DNA from: Oscillospiraceae bacterium
Lineage (GTDB): Bacteria > Bacillota > Clostridia > Oscillospirales > Acutalibacteraceae
NCBI GenBank assembly: GCA_009779495.1
Contig: WRED01000011.1
Coordinates: 1 to 54,377, forward strand
Direction of reading: 5' to 3'
Length of the DNA: 54,377 nt
Part shown: positions 7,311-15,364 of the stretch, piece after piece
How positions within the stretch are numbered: the first letter of the stretch is position 1
How the letters are laid out: each line of letters begins with the position of its first letter
The notes under the pieces: model-generated
Database searches by the model: none
What the model was told of the DNA's origin: nothing
Seen by the model: only the letters and a program-made list of their open reading frames with translations
Program-made: the position numbers and the translations under genes

Positions 7311-8746
7311 GCTTCAGTGAAAGATTGGAAAACAGTCAGCTGCTGCGTACATGGCTTATGCGCGGCGTTGTCATATTCCTTGTGCTGACATTTTTGGGCG
7401 GCATAGCGTGGGGCGCGAGCGACCTGCTTACCCGTGAGGGAACCGACCCTCCCGCTATGGAGCCTGACGAAAGCGTTACGAATCCGCCGAAGAGCGACGC
7501 GGAAATTTACGCTTACATACAAAACGCGATCAACATGGCGCTGGAAAAGCGGCCGAAGCTTGTCACGGGTTCAAGCTTCGGGCTTGACGGCGGAAGCGTT
7601 TCTTTCTCCGCCCCTGACGCTGACACAGCCCCGGCGGAACGGCTGAAAGCCGCGCTTTTGATGCTCGCGCCTGACCTGACCGGGCATTTGAAGAACGCCC
7701 TCCCGCATGACGAAACGCAGTACGGCGACGATCTCAGCGGGCTTCTGCCGAAAATAGATATTGATCCCGCAGCCCTCGAAAGCGCGGAATGCGACTTTAT
7801 TTACTACAGATGCTCCGTCTGCGGACGAAGCGACAGCGAACCGCTGAATCAGTGCCCCAACTGCGATTCGGAGCAGGAGCCGGATGAGCCGCCCCTATAT
7901 GAGCTGCGCTATCGTGACAACTACACCTTGACGCTTTATTTTGCGGACGGTTCCCCTGCCCTTGAAAATGTTTTCGCTCCGCTCTCGCAGGACGAGATCA
8001 TGGCTATGCTCGACGGCCAGTTGGACGGCTACGCCGACGTTGACGGCATACGGACGGTTTACCGAAACGCCCGGATCATCGCCTCCGTCAACCGCTTAAC
8101 AAAAAAGCCGGTGTCCCTTGAGTTCAAAAAGGATATAGACGTTGAACTTTTATTGCGCGTGAATCCAGAGCTTGAGGATCTGACGACTACCCTCACCTGC
8201 GTCTTAAGCGAGAGCAGAAGCTACCGCTTCACCTGGCCGGGACTGGCTCTGAACGAGTATGATCTGACTCTGGGCAAGCGCCAAAGCGTACAGATCACCG
8301 CCGCCATAAGCGCGCCTGACGGACAGGATACGCCCCTTACGTGGCAAAGCAGCGACCCGTCCATATGCGAGATTGATCAGGACGGCTATGTCAAGACCGG
8401 GCGGGAATTCGGCGAGGCCGTCATTACGGCCAGCTTCGAGCTGCACGGCGAAACATACGCTGCCGAATGCGCCGTACATGTGAAAATCCCGGTAGAGAAA
8501 GCGAAGCTTGACAGCAGGCGGCTGAAAATGAACGCCGGGGAAACAAAACAGCTGACGGTAAACCTCTCTCCCCGCGACGCGACTTATCAGGAGGTCGTTT
8601 GGAAAACGGAGAACGCGGCTATCGCTTCGGTGGACGAAAACGGAGTGGTGACAGCCCTGTCCGCCGGAAAGACCACCGTCTACGCCGTGACAAATGACGG
8701 CTACCACAAGGCATCCTGCGCCGTTGAGGTTGGGGGGGTAAGCTGA
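7307..8746 (+). CDS. Membrane-anchored zinc-ribbon / Big_2 protein
   Basis: This 479-residue protein has a short N-terminus, one membrane segment (residues ~19-37), and a long portion predicted outside the cell. A four-Cys zinc ribbon is at Cys169/Cys172 and Cys183/Cys186 (CSVC, CPNC). The C-terminal ~160 residues hold two bacterial Ig-like (Big_2) repeats; both show the typical 'w.ssd.sia.vd..G.v...G.a.it' pattern (TWQSSDPSICEID; VWKTENAAIASVDENGVV). A zinc ribbon on the outer side would be unusual. It overlaps the genes on both sides (ATGA upstream, TGATG downstream), so the three are coupled and probably work together. Function unknown. Confidence 0.85.
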   Translation: MSFSERLENSQLLRTWLMRGVVIFLVLTFLGGIAWGASDLLTREGTDPPAMEPDESVTNPPKSDAEIYAYIQNAINMALEKRPKLVTGSSFGLDGGSVSFSAPDADTAPAERLKAALLMLAPDLTGHLKNALPHDETQYGDDLSGLLPKIDIDPAALESAECDFIYYRCSVCGRSDSEPLNQCPNCDSEQEPDEPPLYELRYRDNYTLTLYFADGSPALENVFAPLSQDEIMAMLDGQLDGYADVDGIRTVYRNARIIASVNRLTKKPVSLEFKKDIDVELLLRVNPELEDLTTTLTCVLSESRSYRFTWPGLALNEYDLTLGKRQSVQITAAISAPDGQDTPLTWQSSDPSICEIDQDGYVKTGREFGEAVITASFELHGETYAAECAVHVKIPVEKAKLDSRRLKMNAGETKQLTVNLSPRDATYQEVVWKTENAAIASVDENGVVTALSAGKTTVYAVTNDGYHKASCAVEVGGVS

Positions 8747-10380
8747 TGGCTATCGACAAACAGCAATTGAAAGAACAGCTTTTCGGCGCGGAGGAAAACT
8801 CAGCCGCGAAGCTCGACCCCGAAAAGCTCGGCCAGTTCCAGGACATCGCCGAAAAGATGTACCGCACGCCGCAGCTTTCCTCCAGAGAGGTCGCGTCGGC
8901 CGCCGTCGCCAAGGCCGGTCATAAGCTCGGCGTGGCGATTAAGGATCACTACTTCTACCTTTATCTCATCAACGTGCTCCGAATCGATATGGTCTACGTC
9001 GCGTCGATTCTGGCTCTTATTGCCATCTACGATGTGCTCAACGACCCACTCATGGGCATCGCCTACGACAGGACCCGCACACGCTGGGGCAAATCGCGTC
9101 CCTATGTATTTTTGTCTCCCCTGCTTTATTTTGCTTCTACGGCCATGCTCTTTTGCGGGCGCATATTCATTGATAACGACGATACCTCCGACCCGAAAAA
9201 GATCCTTTTCGTGTTTGTTCTGCTGTTTTTACGGGAAACCTTTGAGACGATTTACAAGATTCCCACAGACAACTTCGTCTCCCTGATCAGCCCGAACCCC
9301 CAGGACCGTTCCTCGCTCGTGCTGTGGCAGACCTTTTCCGAAAAGTGGAGCGGCGATTTTGTGGCCGCCATGTTCATGCCTCTGCTTGACCTCGCGCGTT
9401 CCGGTATCATCAATATTTCAGCCTCTTATATATTCGCGTTCTTCGGGATTCTGTCAGCCTTTTTGGGCACCATCGGTACCATGATGATGGCCGTCAAATG
9501 CCGTGAGCGCATCATACTCCAGCCACAGCCCGCGCCTACCATAAAAACCCTTTTCTATATCCTCAAAAACAAATACCGTATGCGCATGTTCCTCGCCGAT
9601 TTCCTTAGCTCGTGGTGGGGCGCCGAATACAGCTGGGACGTCGTGACGCAGATAGAGATCTGGGGCGGCGCGTTCCGCTCTTTCCCGTGGATGATTCCGA
9701 GACAGACCATGCAGTTCGTGAGCATCAAGCTCGTGGATCGATTCAAGAGAATGTTCGGCGGCAGCTACCGCAAAACCGTTTTGTTCATGCGTCTTTGGGA
9801 CCTTAGCTTTTCCGTCATACCCGCCGTTATCAACATGGTATTCCCGAAAGCTATTGTCGGCACATGGTGGAAAGCCGGACTGCTCTTCGCTATCTTTGAC
9901 GGGTTGCGCGTTTCCAATGACGCGCCCTCCGCCGTGCTGGAAAAGGAAATCGACCGTGAGATCGAGGACTATACGGAGTACATGACCGGCGAGCGCCCCG
10001 AGGGTACCGTGGGGCTTATCACGGGGATGATCGGGAGGGTAATGGCGCCTGTCAAGGCGCTTGTAACGATAGCTGTATTCCGCTGGACCGGATACAAGCC
10101 CGAAATCGGTGCGGGACGGTGGTCGCAGGCGACCGTGCGGGCGAACATCACCATGTACTCCAGGGTCTTCTTCCTGTATACCATCGGAGCCAATGGCTTG
10201 GTATCCGGACTCTTCAAAAACGTGGCCTACTTCCTCTTTGACCTTGAAGGCAAGAAAAAGGAAGAGATGTACGCCGCGCTCAACGAACGCCGCGCCATGA
10301 TAGCCAAGAGCACGGGCATGTCCGGCGAGGTGCAGGCCATGATGGAGGCGCTTCGCGAGGAATCAGGTATCAGCAATTAG
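8746..10380 (+). CDS. GPH-family sugar:cation symporter (MFS_2)
   Basis: The signature of the glycoside-pentoside-hexuronide family is clear: NDPLMGIAYDRTRTRWGKSRP in the first loop and EIDREIEDYTEYMTGERPEG in the late loop. About 12 membrane segments are predicted. At 544 residues it is longer than the usual ~450-480, with ~60 residues of hydrophilic N-terminus and a ~60-residue C-terminal tail. It should import a glycoside or oligosaccharide with Na+ or H+; the substrate is unknown. The start overlaps the stop of the Big_2 gene by one base. It sits mid-operon among two zinc-ribbon membrane proteins and a secreted hydrolase. Confidence 0.85.
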   Translation: MAIDKQQLKEQLFGAEENSAAKLDPEKLGQFQDIAEKMYRTPQLSSREVASAAVAKAGHKLGVAIKDHYFYLYLINVLRIDMVYVASILALIAIYDVLNDPLMGIAYDRTRTRWGKSRPYVFLSPLLYFASTAMLFCGRIFIDNDDTSDPKKILFVFVLLFLRETFETIYKIPTDNFVSLISPNPQDRSSLVLWQTFSEKWSGDFVAAMFMPLLDLARSGIINISASYIFAFFGILSAFLGTIGTMMMAVKCRERIILQPQPAPTIKTLFYILKNKYRMRMFLADFLSSWWGAEYSWDVVTQIEIWGGAFRSFPWMIPRQTMQFVSIKLVDRFKRMFGGSYRKTVLFMRLWDLSFSVIPAVINMVFPKAIVGTWWKAGLLFAIFDGLRVSNDAPSAVLEKEIDREIEDYTEYMTGERPEGTVGLITGMIGRVMAPVKALVTIAVFRWTGYKPEIGAGRWSQATVRANITMYSRVFFLYTIGANGLVSGLFKNVAYFLFDLEGKKKEEMYAALNERRAMIAKSTGMSGEVQAMMEALREESGISN

Positions 10381-10421
10381 ATAACCATCGTATTTTACAT
10401 TAACAGAAAGGATCTTGTGTC

Positions 10422-11927
10422 ATGAAGCTTTTCAAAAAAGTCCTGTGCATCCTCCTCAGCCTCTCTTTGCTTATCGGCGGCCTTGTCCTGTTTTCCCACG
10501 CCGCCGGGTCCGCGAAAGCCTGTAACTGCGGCAGTATCCCGCGCGTTACGCTGCCCGGCATCGGCGACGCGCTTTACATGAACTTCGGCACGTCCGAACA
10601 GTCGGAGGTCGGCGTGGTCAATACGGACGGGCTGACGGAGCAGATACTTCCCATCATTAAAAACGTCATCTCGGCCGCCGCGACGCGGAGCTGGGACAAG
10701 GGTGCGGACGCGCTGTCGGCACTCGCAAACGGCATGTTCGCGCATTTGCAGGTGGACGAGTACGGCAAAAGCGTAATGCCGATCTCCAATCCCCCCGTGT
10801 TCAACAAGGATCAGGATCACAGGGAAAGTCCGAGCTACAAGTTCAGATACGACTGGCGGCTTGATCCCATGGAGATCGCCGTGGAGCTGAACGAGTTCAT
10901 CAAGCAGGTGATGGCGTCTACAGGCCACAAAAAGGTCATCCTCACCTCCCACAGTGAGGGCGGGCTGATTTGTATGGCGTATTTCGCGCAGTTCGGCCAT
11001 TCCGCCATAGAGCACTTTATTCCTGAGTTCAGCGCGCACAACGGCCTGAATATGATCGGCGAGTTATTCACGGGCAACGTCCAGCTGGATGCCGCGCAGC
11101 TCACGGCGTATCTCCGCGCTTTCGGCGGCACATCGGACGGGGGCTTCCAGGCTATCCTCGCCCCGCTCTCAGACATGCTGGATGTTTCGGGACTCGCGCG
11201 GCCGCTTATAAGCGCCGTCGGCCTGCTGCTGGAAAACGTGCAGGACAAGGTGTTCGCGGACACGCTCATCCCGCTGTTCGGCCAGTGGCCCGCTTTGTGG
11301 GGCTTCGTGCCGGACGAATACTACGAGGACGCGAAGGTTTTCATGCTCTCCGACCCGAAGTACGCGGACTTTATAAAGCTCATCGACAATTTCCACTACA
11401 AGGCCGGGCCGGGCACGGCGGATAAAATCATCGCCAGGGTAAACAAGGCGACAAAGGTCAGCATCATCGCCGCGTATGGCTTCCCGCCGATCCCCGTTGT
11501 CGCGCAATTCTACGATACAGACGCGCTGATCGACACCGCCCGCGCAAGCAGCGGCGCGACCACCGCCGGATATGGAAAAACTTTCCCGGAAAATTACAAG
11601 CAGAAGGTTGCCGGGCATGACCATATCTCGCCCGACCGCCGCATTGACGCGAGCACCTGCCTGCTGCCGGATCAGACCTGGTTCATCAAAGATCATCCGC
11701 ACTTCAGCTTTGAACACCATGAGCTGCTCGATTTCCTGGCCTCCAGCAAAAAGCAGCCCACCGTGTTCACGGACAAGAATTTCCCGCAGTTCACCACGCG
11801 CCTGCCGGATAAGACTTTTGTCCCCACAGTGGCTCAGGCGCCGGCGGCTGAGGTCACGCTGCTCACAAGCGCGCGCGAGCTGCTGTCAGGCGGCTGGAAG
11901 CTGATCGTGGACAGCATCAGAGGTTAG
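10422..11927 (+). CDS. Secreted lipase-like alpha/beta hydrolase (LCAT/PGAP1-like)
   Basis: AGAAAGGATC precedes ATG. A Sec signal peptide spans residues 1-27 (LLSLSLLIGGLVLFSHAAG). The YDWRLDP segment followed by SHSEGG (nucleophile Ser178) and, near the end, ISPDRRIDAST with TWFI is the pattern of lecithin:cholesterol-acyltransferase-like and related lipases. A catalytic His is likely in the VAGHDH or KDHPH segment. Substrate may be a lipid or acylated glycan; not readable. No lipobox or anchor is seen, so it may be released. It follows the GPH gene by 41 bp in the operon. Confidence 0.8.
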   Translation: MKLFKKVLCILLSLSLLIGGLVLFSHAAGSAKACNCGSIPRVTLPGIGDALYMNFGTSEQSEVGVVNTDGLTEQILPIIKNVISAAATRSWDKGADALSALANGMFAHLQVDEYGKSVMPISNPPVFNKDQDHRESPSYKFRYDWRLDPMEIAVELNEFIKQVMASTGHKKVILTSHSEGGLICMAYFAQFGHSAIEHFIPEFSAHNGLNMIGELFTGNVQLDAAQLTAYLRAFGGTSDGGFQAILAPLSDMLDVSGLARPLISAVGLLLENVQDKVFADTLIPLFGQWPALWGFVPDEYYEDAKVFMLSDPKYADFIKLIDNFHYKAGPGTADKIIARVNKATKVSIIAAYGFPPIPVVAQFYDTDALIDTARASSGATTAGYGKTFPENYKQKVAGHDHISPDRRIDASTCLLPDQTWFIKDHPHFSFEHHELLDFLASSKKQPTVFTDKNFPQFTTRLPDKTFVPTVAQAPAAEVTLLTSARELLSGGWKLIVDSIRG

Positions 11928-12001
11928 GTTTGAAAAATTACGCCCGGCATTTATGCCGTTGGCTATCTTTTCAAACCGCAAGTTTTGTATTTACAAAACT
12001 T
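11927..12001 (+). promoter_or_regulatory. Two hairpins between lipase and phosphodiesterase genes
   Basis: The first pairs GGTTTGAAAA with TTTTCAAACC and holds an inner CGGCAT/ATGCCG stem. The second pairs AAGTTTTG with CAAAACTT just before the ribosome site at 12005. They could attenuate or process the operon mRNA; this is inference from the fold only. Confidence 0.5.
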
Positions 12002-12022
12002 AAAAAGGATGGATTATGTTTT

Positions 12023-12835
12023 ATGTACAAATATAAACGCGCCGCTATCTTGGGCGTTGACGGGGCGGGCAATTTTTTCAGGCAAACCGACACCCCCTGC
12101 ATGGATGATCTGTTCAGGGACGGGGCCGTGACCTATGACGCGCTGACTTCAATCCCCACGATCAGCGCCGAATGCTGGGGCTCGATGCTTATCGGCGTCG
12201 GGCCGGAAACCCACGGCCTGACCAACGAGATTGTATCCACCAAAGCCTATGACGTTGAGTCAAAATATCCGTCTATATTCCGCGTGCTGAGGGACGCGCG
12301 GCCTCAAGCGGAGATGTTCTCCGTCTGCGGCTGGAATCCCATCAACACGGGGATTATCGAGGAGAATGTAGGCGTCACAAAGCTCGCTGCGGAAAACGAC
12401 GCCGGCGTCTGCGAAAAGATACTCGGCTGCCTTGACGGCGGCGGCGATCCCGTCCTGCTGTTCGCACAGTTTGACGACGTGGACGGCGCGGGTCACAAGT
12501 TCGGCTACGGAAATAAGCTGTACCTCAAGAAGATCACCGAGATTGACGCACTGATCGGAAAGATTGTTGCAAAGTACCGTGAAAAGGGTCTTTTGGAGGA
12601 TACGCTCTTCATCATAAGCGCGGATCACGGCGGAAACAGACTGCACGGACACGGCGGCAAGTCCGACAGGGAAAAGCTGATCTTCATCGGCTGCGCGGGC
12701 AAGAGCGTGAAAAAAGGCGTCATCCGGGACATGCATGTGCGGGATATCGCGGCGGTCACGGCATACGCTCTGGGAATTGACGCGCCCGATACCTGGACAG
12801 CAAAGGTGCCGAAAGGGATTTTTGATGAAACGTAA
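12023..12835 (+). CDS. Alkaline-phosphatase-superfamily phosphodiesterase/nucleotide pyrophosphatase-like
   Basis: ATG 12023 is chosen because AAGGATGG (12005-12012) precedes it and the fold starts at once; in-frame codons further upstream translate through the hairpins. The product (270 residues) shows metal site Asp in ILGVDGAG, a Thr-nucleophile-like segment (SIPTISAECWGSML), and the metal-binding QFDDVDGAGH, SADHGG and HGHGG motifs of the type I phosphodiesterase/phosphatase branch. It lacks a signal peptide, so it should act inside the cell. The substrate may be a phosphodiester or phosphosugar. Its 3' end overlaps the acetyltransferase gene by 11 bp. Confidence 0.8.
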   Translation: MYKYKRAAILGVDGAGNFFRQTDTPCMDDLFRDGAVTYDALTSIPTISAECWGSMLIGVGPETHGLTNEIVSTKAYDVESKYPSIFRVLRDARPQAEMFSVCGWNPINTGIIEENVGVTKLAAENDAGVCEKILGCLDGGGDPVLLFAQFDDVDGAGHKFGYGNKLYLKKITEIDALIGKIVAKYREKGLLEDTLFIISADHGGNRLHGHGGKSDREKLIFIGCAGKSVKKGVIRDMHVRDIAAVTAYALGIDAPDTWTAKVPKGIFDET

Positions 12836-13463
12836 GGAGCTTGTGCTGATCGGCGCGGGAGGCTTGGGGCGTGAGGTTTTGTGGCAGCTTGACGCGCTCG
12901 ACCGATATGATATTTTAGGATTTGTGGACGACGCGCCTTCCCTGCAAGGCGCGTCAGTCAACGGGCTTCCCGTCGTCGGCGACACTCAGTGGTTAATAGA
13001 CTATCCGAAAGAAATTTGCGCCGTGATTTGTGTCGGAAACTCACAGGTACGCAAAAATATCTACAACAAAATCAAGGTGAACCCTCGCGTCAGCTTTCCG
13101 ACGGTTATCGCGGATAATGTCCGCTTTTCACCGTTTGTCACGTTCGGTCAGGGATGCGTGATCTGCCTGTCAACTGTGCTGACGGTCAACATCGCGCTCG
13201 GCGATTTCGTTGTCGCGGGTGTCGGCTGCACGGTCGGGCACGATGCGGCGCTGGACGATTTTGTGACGCTGTATCCGGGCGCGGTCGTGTCCGGGAACGT
13301 GCATATCGGGGCCTGCGCGGAAATCGGCACGGGCGCGAATATCATTCAGGGAAAGCGCGTCGGCGGGAACGCTGTCATCGGCGCGGGGGCTGTTGTCGTG
13401 CGGGATATTCCGGCGGATTGTACGGCGGTGGGGGTACCGGCGAAGCCCATAAAATTTCACTAG
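12825..13463 (+). CDS. NeuD/PglD-like sugar O- or N-acetyltransferase
   Basis: ATG 12825 follows AAAGGGATT. The 212-residue product begins with a Rossmann-like PglD N-terminal part (LVLIGAGGLGREVLWQL), then has left-handed beta-helix hexapeptides (GDFVVAGVGCTVGHDAALDD, NVHIGACAEIGTGANI, NAVIGAGAVVVRDIP) and the closing VGVPAKPI. The His in VGHD is the family's catalytic base. Such enzymes move acetyl from acetyl-CoA onto amino sugars of surface glycans. It is the last gene of the operon; a 65-nt hairpin starts at its stop codon. Confidence 0.9.
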   Translation: MKRKELVLIGAGGLGREVLWQLDALDRYDILGFVDDAPSLQGASVNGLPVVGDTQWLIDYPKEICAVICVGNSQVRKNIYNKIKVNPRVSFPTVIADNVRFSPFVTFGQGCVICLSTVLTVNIALGDFVVAGVGCTVGHDAALDDFVTLYPGAVVSGNVHIGACAEIGTGANIIQGKRVGGNAVIGAGAVVVRDIPADCTAVGVPAKPIKFH

Positions 13464-13527
13464 AGCCTGTGGACACGAAAGATAAATGCTCAGATTTTGA
13501 GTATTTATCTCTTGTGTCCACAGGCTC
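13463..13527. repeat. 65-nt near-perfect hairpin at operon end
   Basis: Two 30-bp arms (13463-13492 and 13498-13527) with three mismatches enclose a 5-nt loop; the ends are GAGCCTGTGGACAC. It overlaps the last base of the acetyltransferase stop codon. There is no T-run, so it is not a classic terminator; it could be a MITE or an mRNA 3'-end stabiliser. Confidence 0.8.
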
Positions 13528-13544
13528 AATCAAAAGACAAAACA

Positions 13545-13573
13545 TTGACTTTTAGCGTCATAAACTGTATAGT
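13545..13573 (+). promoter_or_regulatory. Promoter for structured RNA
   Basis: TTGACT (13545-13550) and TATAGT (13568-13573) are separated by 17 bp, an almost consensus sigma-70-type promoter directly upstream of the structured RNA. Confidence 0.7.
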
Positions 13574-13579
13574 TTTACT

Positions 13580-13718
13580 TGATGGCGAAAGCTGTCGCGT
13601 GGTGGCGGAAACCGTAAGCGGCAGACGGGACGTTTCTCCTCCCAGAGAATGTTTATAAATCCAGTCATTATTCAAAGCCTTGAAAACGTTGATGTGTAAT
13701 GTTTTCAGGGCTTTTTTT
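13580..13718 (+). ncRNA. Candidate stand-alone structured RNA (HEARO/omega-RNA-like?)
   Basis: A ~140-nt unit sits between a strong promoter and an intrinsic terminator. Elements seen: hairpin GATGGC-GAAA-GCTGTC (13581-13596, GNRA-type loop), the GGCGGAAACC / CCGTAAGCGG stretch at 13604-13621, hairpin TTCTC/GAGAA around CTCCCA (13634-13649), and the terminator. No reading frame of note lies within it. The sequence reminds me of HEARO RNAs, the omega-RNAs of IscB transposons, but this is from memory and no iscB is present. Immediately downstream is the C-terminal remnant of an IS200-type transposase, so the cassette could be the surviving part of a decayed element. Confidence 0.55.
13675..13718 (+). 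terminator. Intrinsic terminator of the structured RNA
   Basis: A 13-bp stem pairs AAGCCTTGAAAAC (13675-13687) with GTTTTCAGGGCTT (13701-13713), containing one G-T pair, and runs into seven T residues (13712-13718). Confidence 0.85.
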
Positions 13719-13913
13719 CGGTTTGTCAAAGAGTCAGCGAATGTGAGCGTGCTGGTTTACGGATTAGATGATATCTGGACAGATGGATATTTTGTGAATA
13801 CGGTCAGTCAGCACGGGAACGAAGAGATAATAGCGAAATATGTGAGAAGCCAGGGAGAAGAATATAAGCAGTTACACAAAACAGAAGAAATAGAACAACT
13901 TTCATTATTTTAG
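13719..13913 (+). pseudogene. IS200/IS605-type TnpA transposase, C-terminal remnant
   Basis: The frame encodes only the last ~60 residues of a Y1 (REP/IS200-like) transposase: IWTDGYFVNTVSQHGNEE, then IIAKYVRSQGEEYKQLH and a terminal QLSLF, which also fits the sliding-clamp-binding pentapeptide. The N-terminal HUH motif and most of the protein are missing. The open frame upstream runs through the RNA terminator and is not a plausible start. The hairpin downstream (13929-13967) may be the element's right end. Confidence 0.75.
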
Positions 13914-13928
13914 CAAGGTGCGACTGGG

Positions 13929-13967
13929 CACAATACTCCGCCGCAAGCGGCGGGGTCGTTTATTGTG
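13929..13967. terminator. Hairpin after transposase remnant, possible IS200 end
   Basis: CCGCCGC-AA-GCGGCGG (13938-13953) lies inside a wider CACAATA/TATTGTG inverted repeat. It could be the transposon-end hairpin recognised by Y1 transposases, or a terminator; there is only a weak T-run. Confidence 0.5.
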
Positions 13968-13988
13968 ATAAACCTCTTGCGATTTTTC

Positions 13989-14017
13989 TTGCCCCGCGTC
14001 ATAACTTATGGTATAAT
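13989..14017 (+). promoter_or_regulatory. Promoter upstream of metallo-beta-lactamase-fold gene
   Basis: TTGCCC (13989-13994) and TATAAT (14012-14017) are 17 bp apart. The transcript would carry a ~215-nt leader with a small GTGC hairpin (14030-14062), the 14064-14111 palindrome and the MITE. Confidence 0.55.
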
Positions 14018-14063
14018 AAAGCATAAAAAAGCACCACCCGGCGTCATTGCCGTTTTGTGCTTA

Positions 14064-14111
14064 TATAGTCGGACCACAAATACAAGTCAGTTTTCAAGTG
14101 GTCTGACTATA
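14064..14111. repeat. Short palindrome with TATAGTC ends
   Basis: TATAGTCGGACCAC (14064-14077) and GTGGTCTGACTATA (14098-14111) form 14-bp arms with one mismatch. The TATAGTC tip is shared with the larger inverted element at 41515-41714. Confidence 0.6.
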
Positions 14112-14112
14112 A

Positions 14113-14216
14113 TACTACATCCGCAATAAGAAACATAAACGAAAACGTCTGCGCAAAAATCCATATATTAAAGTTTTTTGCTTGACTTTTTCTATGTTTC
14201 TAATTGCGGAGAAGTA
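14113..14216 (+). mobile_element. ~100-bp MITE, copy 1
   Basis: The terminal inverted repeats are CCGCAATAAGAAACATA and TATGTTTCTAATTGCGG, with outer TACT/AGTA. A second copy at 48776-48873 is its reverse complement and shares the ends and the interior (GCAAAAATCCATA, TTTTTTGCTTGA). It has no coding capacity. It ends 24 bp before the start of the gene at 14240; copy 2 sits in the same relative position and orientation before mscL. Confidence 0.85.
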
Positions 14217-14239
14217 TAAGAAAGGTTGTGGCCGTAAAA

Positions 14240-15355
14240 ATGAAAAAGTTCATAAAAAGATTGCTGTTCTCTGTTTTGATCGGAATGCTGCTGTTGTGTT
14301 TGGCATTCCCGCTTTTAGCAACTGCGGAGGAAAATCTTCAGGAGGATATCGGAGCCGAACTGGGCCGCATCCATGTTCTCAATACGGGCTGGGAGGACGC
14401 CGTTATTCTTGAAAGCGGCGGACGCTACGCTTTAATCGACGCGGGAGAACCCGGACGCGGCCCGTATATCGTAGATTACCTAAGGCGCCTGACGGGCTGT
14501 GAAAACGTGCACTTGGATTTCGTTATAGGCACCCACTCGCACATTGACCACATGGGCGGATTCAAATATATTTTAAGCTGTCCCGATATTACGGTGGGCA
14601 AGGGGTATGTGAAGCGCGAGGTAAATCAAGACCGGGACGGCTTGTTCGGGAGCGTTTATTACCGTGAATTTATAGCGGGCTGTGAGAGCGGTGGAATTGA
14701 AATCGTTCAGGACGGTCTTGACAATCTTGAGCTTTCACTGGGAAGCATGAAGGTCACTCTTTTGAACGGGGCGCCGTTGACGGGCGGCTCGACTAATCCG
14801 GACTCGCTGTGCCAGCTGGTTGAGGCCGGCGGCTTCAAAGCGCTCCTTGCGGCCGATATGGTTACGGAGAGCAAGGAGCTTGGCGTGTATGCGCAAATTG
14901 GCGGTACGGTTGATTTTCTGAAGGTCGGGCACCACGGCCAAAGCGATTCGACGGGAAGAAAATTCGCGGATCATGTACGTCCCAAAGCCGCCGTTTACAC
15001 AAGCGGCAGCAGTTGGGAGGCCGATACGCAAGACGTAACTCTCGGGGTAAAAAAAGGATTAAGCGGCTATAACAACTTAAACAGAGTAGGCGCTGTTCAA
15101 TATGTGACTACGGATAATGGAGGCGTTGCGGCGGTATTTGGCGAGAATGGGATGACATACCGTGCCATAAAGGAATTTACCAAGAGGGGTGAAGATCTCA
15201 TTTACGAGTACCGTGAGGAGATTGACCTCCGCCCGATCACGCAGCCGTCCTTGAATTTCTTTGAGAGAGCCGCCGAGTGGTTTCAGGCTGTCTGGAATTA
15301 TATATTGGAACTGTCGTCAGACGCAATACGGCAAATAAGAGATTGTTTGATATAA
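14240..15355 (+). CDS. Secreted metallo-beta-lactamase-fold hydrolase (ComEC C-terminal-like)
   Basis: ATG 14240 opens a signal peptide (residues ~1-29); an in-frame GTG at 14228 is an alternative, and the ribosome site (AGAAAGG at 14219-14225) is poorly spaced for either. The zinc motif THSHIDHMGG, LIDAGEP before it, the AADM segment and VGHHGQSDS later match the MBL fold found in ComEC C-terminal domains and related secreted proteins. The C-terminal ~60 residues form an amphipathic/hydrophobic segment. Role unknown; nuclease or phosphoesterase activity is possible. The leader contains a MITE. Confidence 0.85.
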   Translation: MKKFIKRLLFSVLIGMLLLCLAFPLLATAEENLQEDIGAELGRIHVLNTGWEDAVILESGGRYALIDAGEPGRGPYIVDYLRRLTGCENVHLDFVIGTHSHIDHMGGFKYILSCPDITVGKGYVKREVNQDRDGLFGSVYYREFIAGCESGGIEIVQDGLDNLELSLGSMKVTLLNGAPLTGGSTNPDSLCQLVEAGGFKALLAADMVTESKELGVYAQIGGTVDFLKVGHHGQSDSTGRKFADHVRPKAAVYTSGSSWEADTQDVTLGVKKGLSGYNNLNRVGAVQYVTTDNGGVAAVFGENGMTYRAIKEFTKRGEDLIYEYREEIDLRPITQPSLNFFERAAEWFQAVWNYILELSSDAIRQIRDCLI

Positions 15356-15364
15356 TTATACTAA

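Noticed and set aside
11930-12022. N-terminal extension of the phosphodiesterase from TTG 11930
   Set aside because: It translates through two hairpins and lacks a ribosome site; AAGGATGG supports ATG 12023.
13545-13718. Known riboswitch class for the structured RNA
   Set aside because: I compared it by eye with TPP, cobalamin, SAM, FMN, c-di-GMP, THF, fluoride and ZTP cores and saw none. A terminator follows directly and no intact gene is downstream, so a riboswitch role is unlikely.
13680-13913. ATG-started 77-codon small protein
   Set aside because: The first codons lie in the terminator hairpin and T-run, and the rest matches only the C-terminal part of IS200-type transposases, so it is a remnant.
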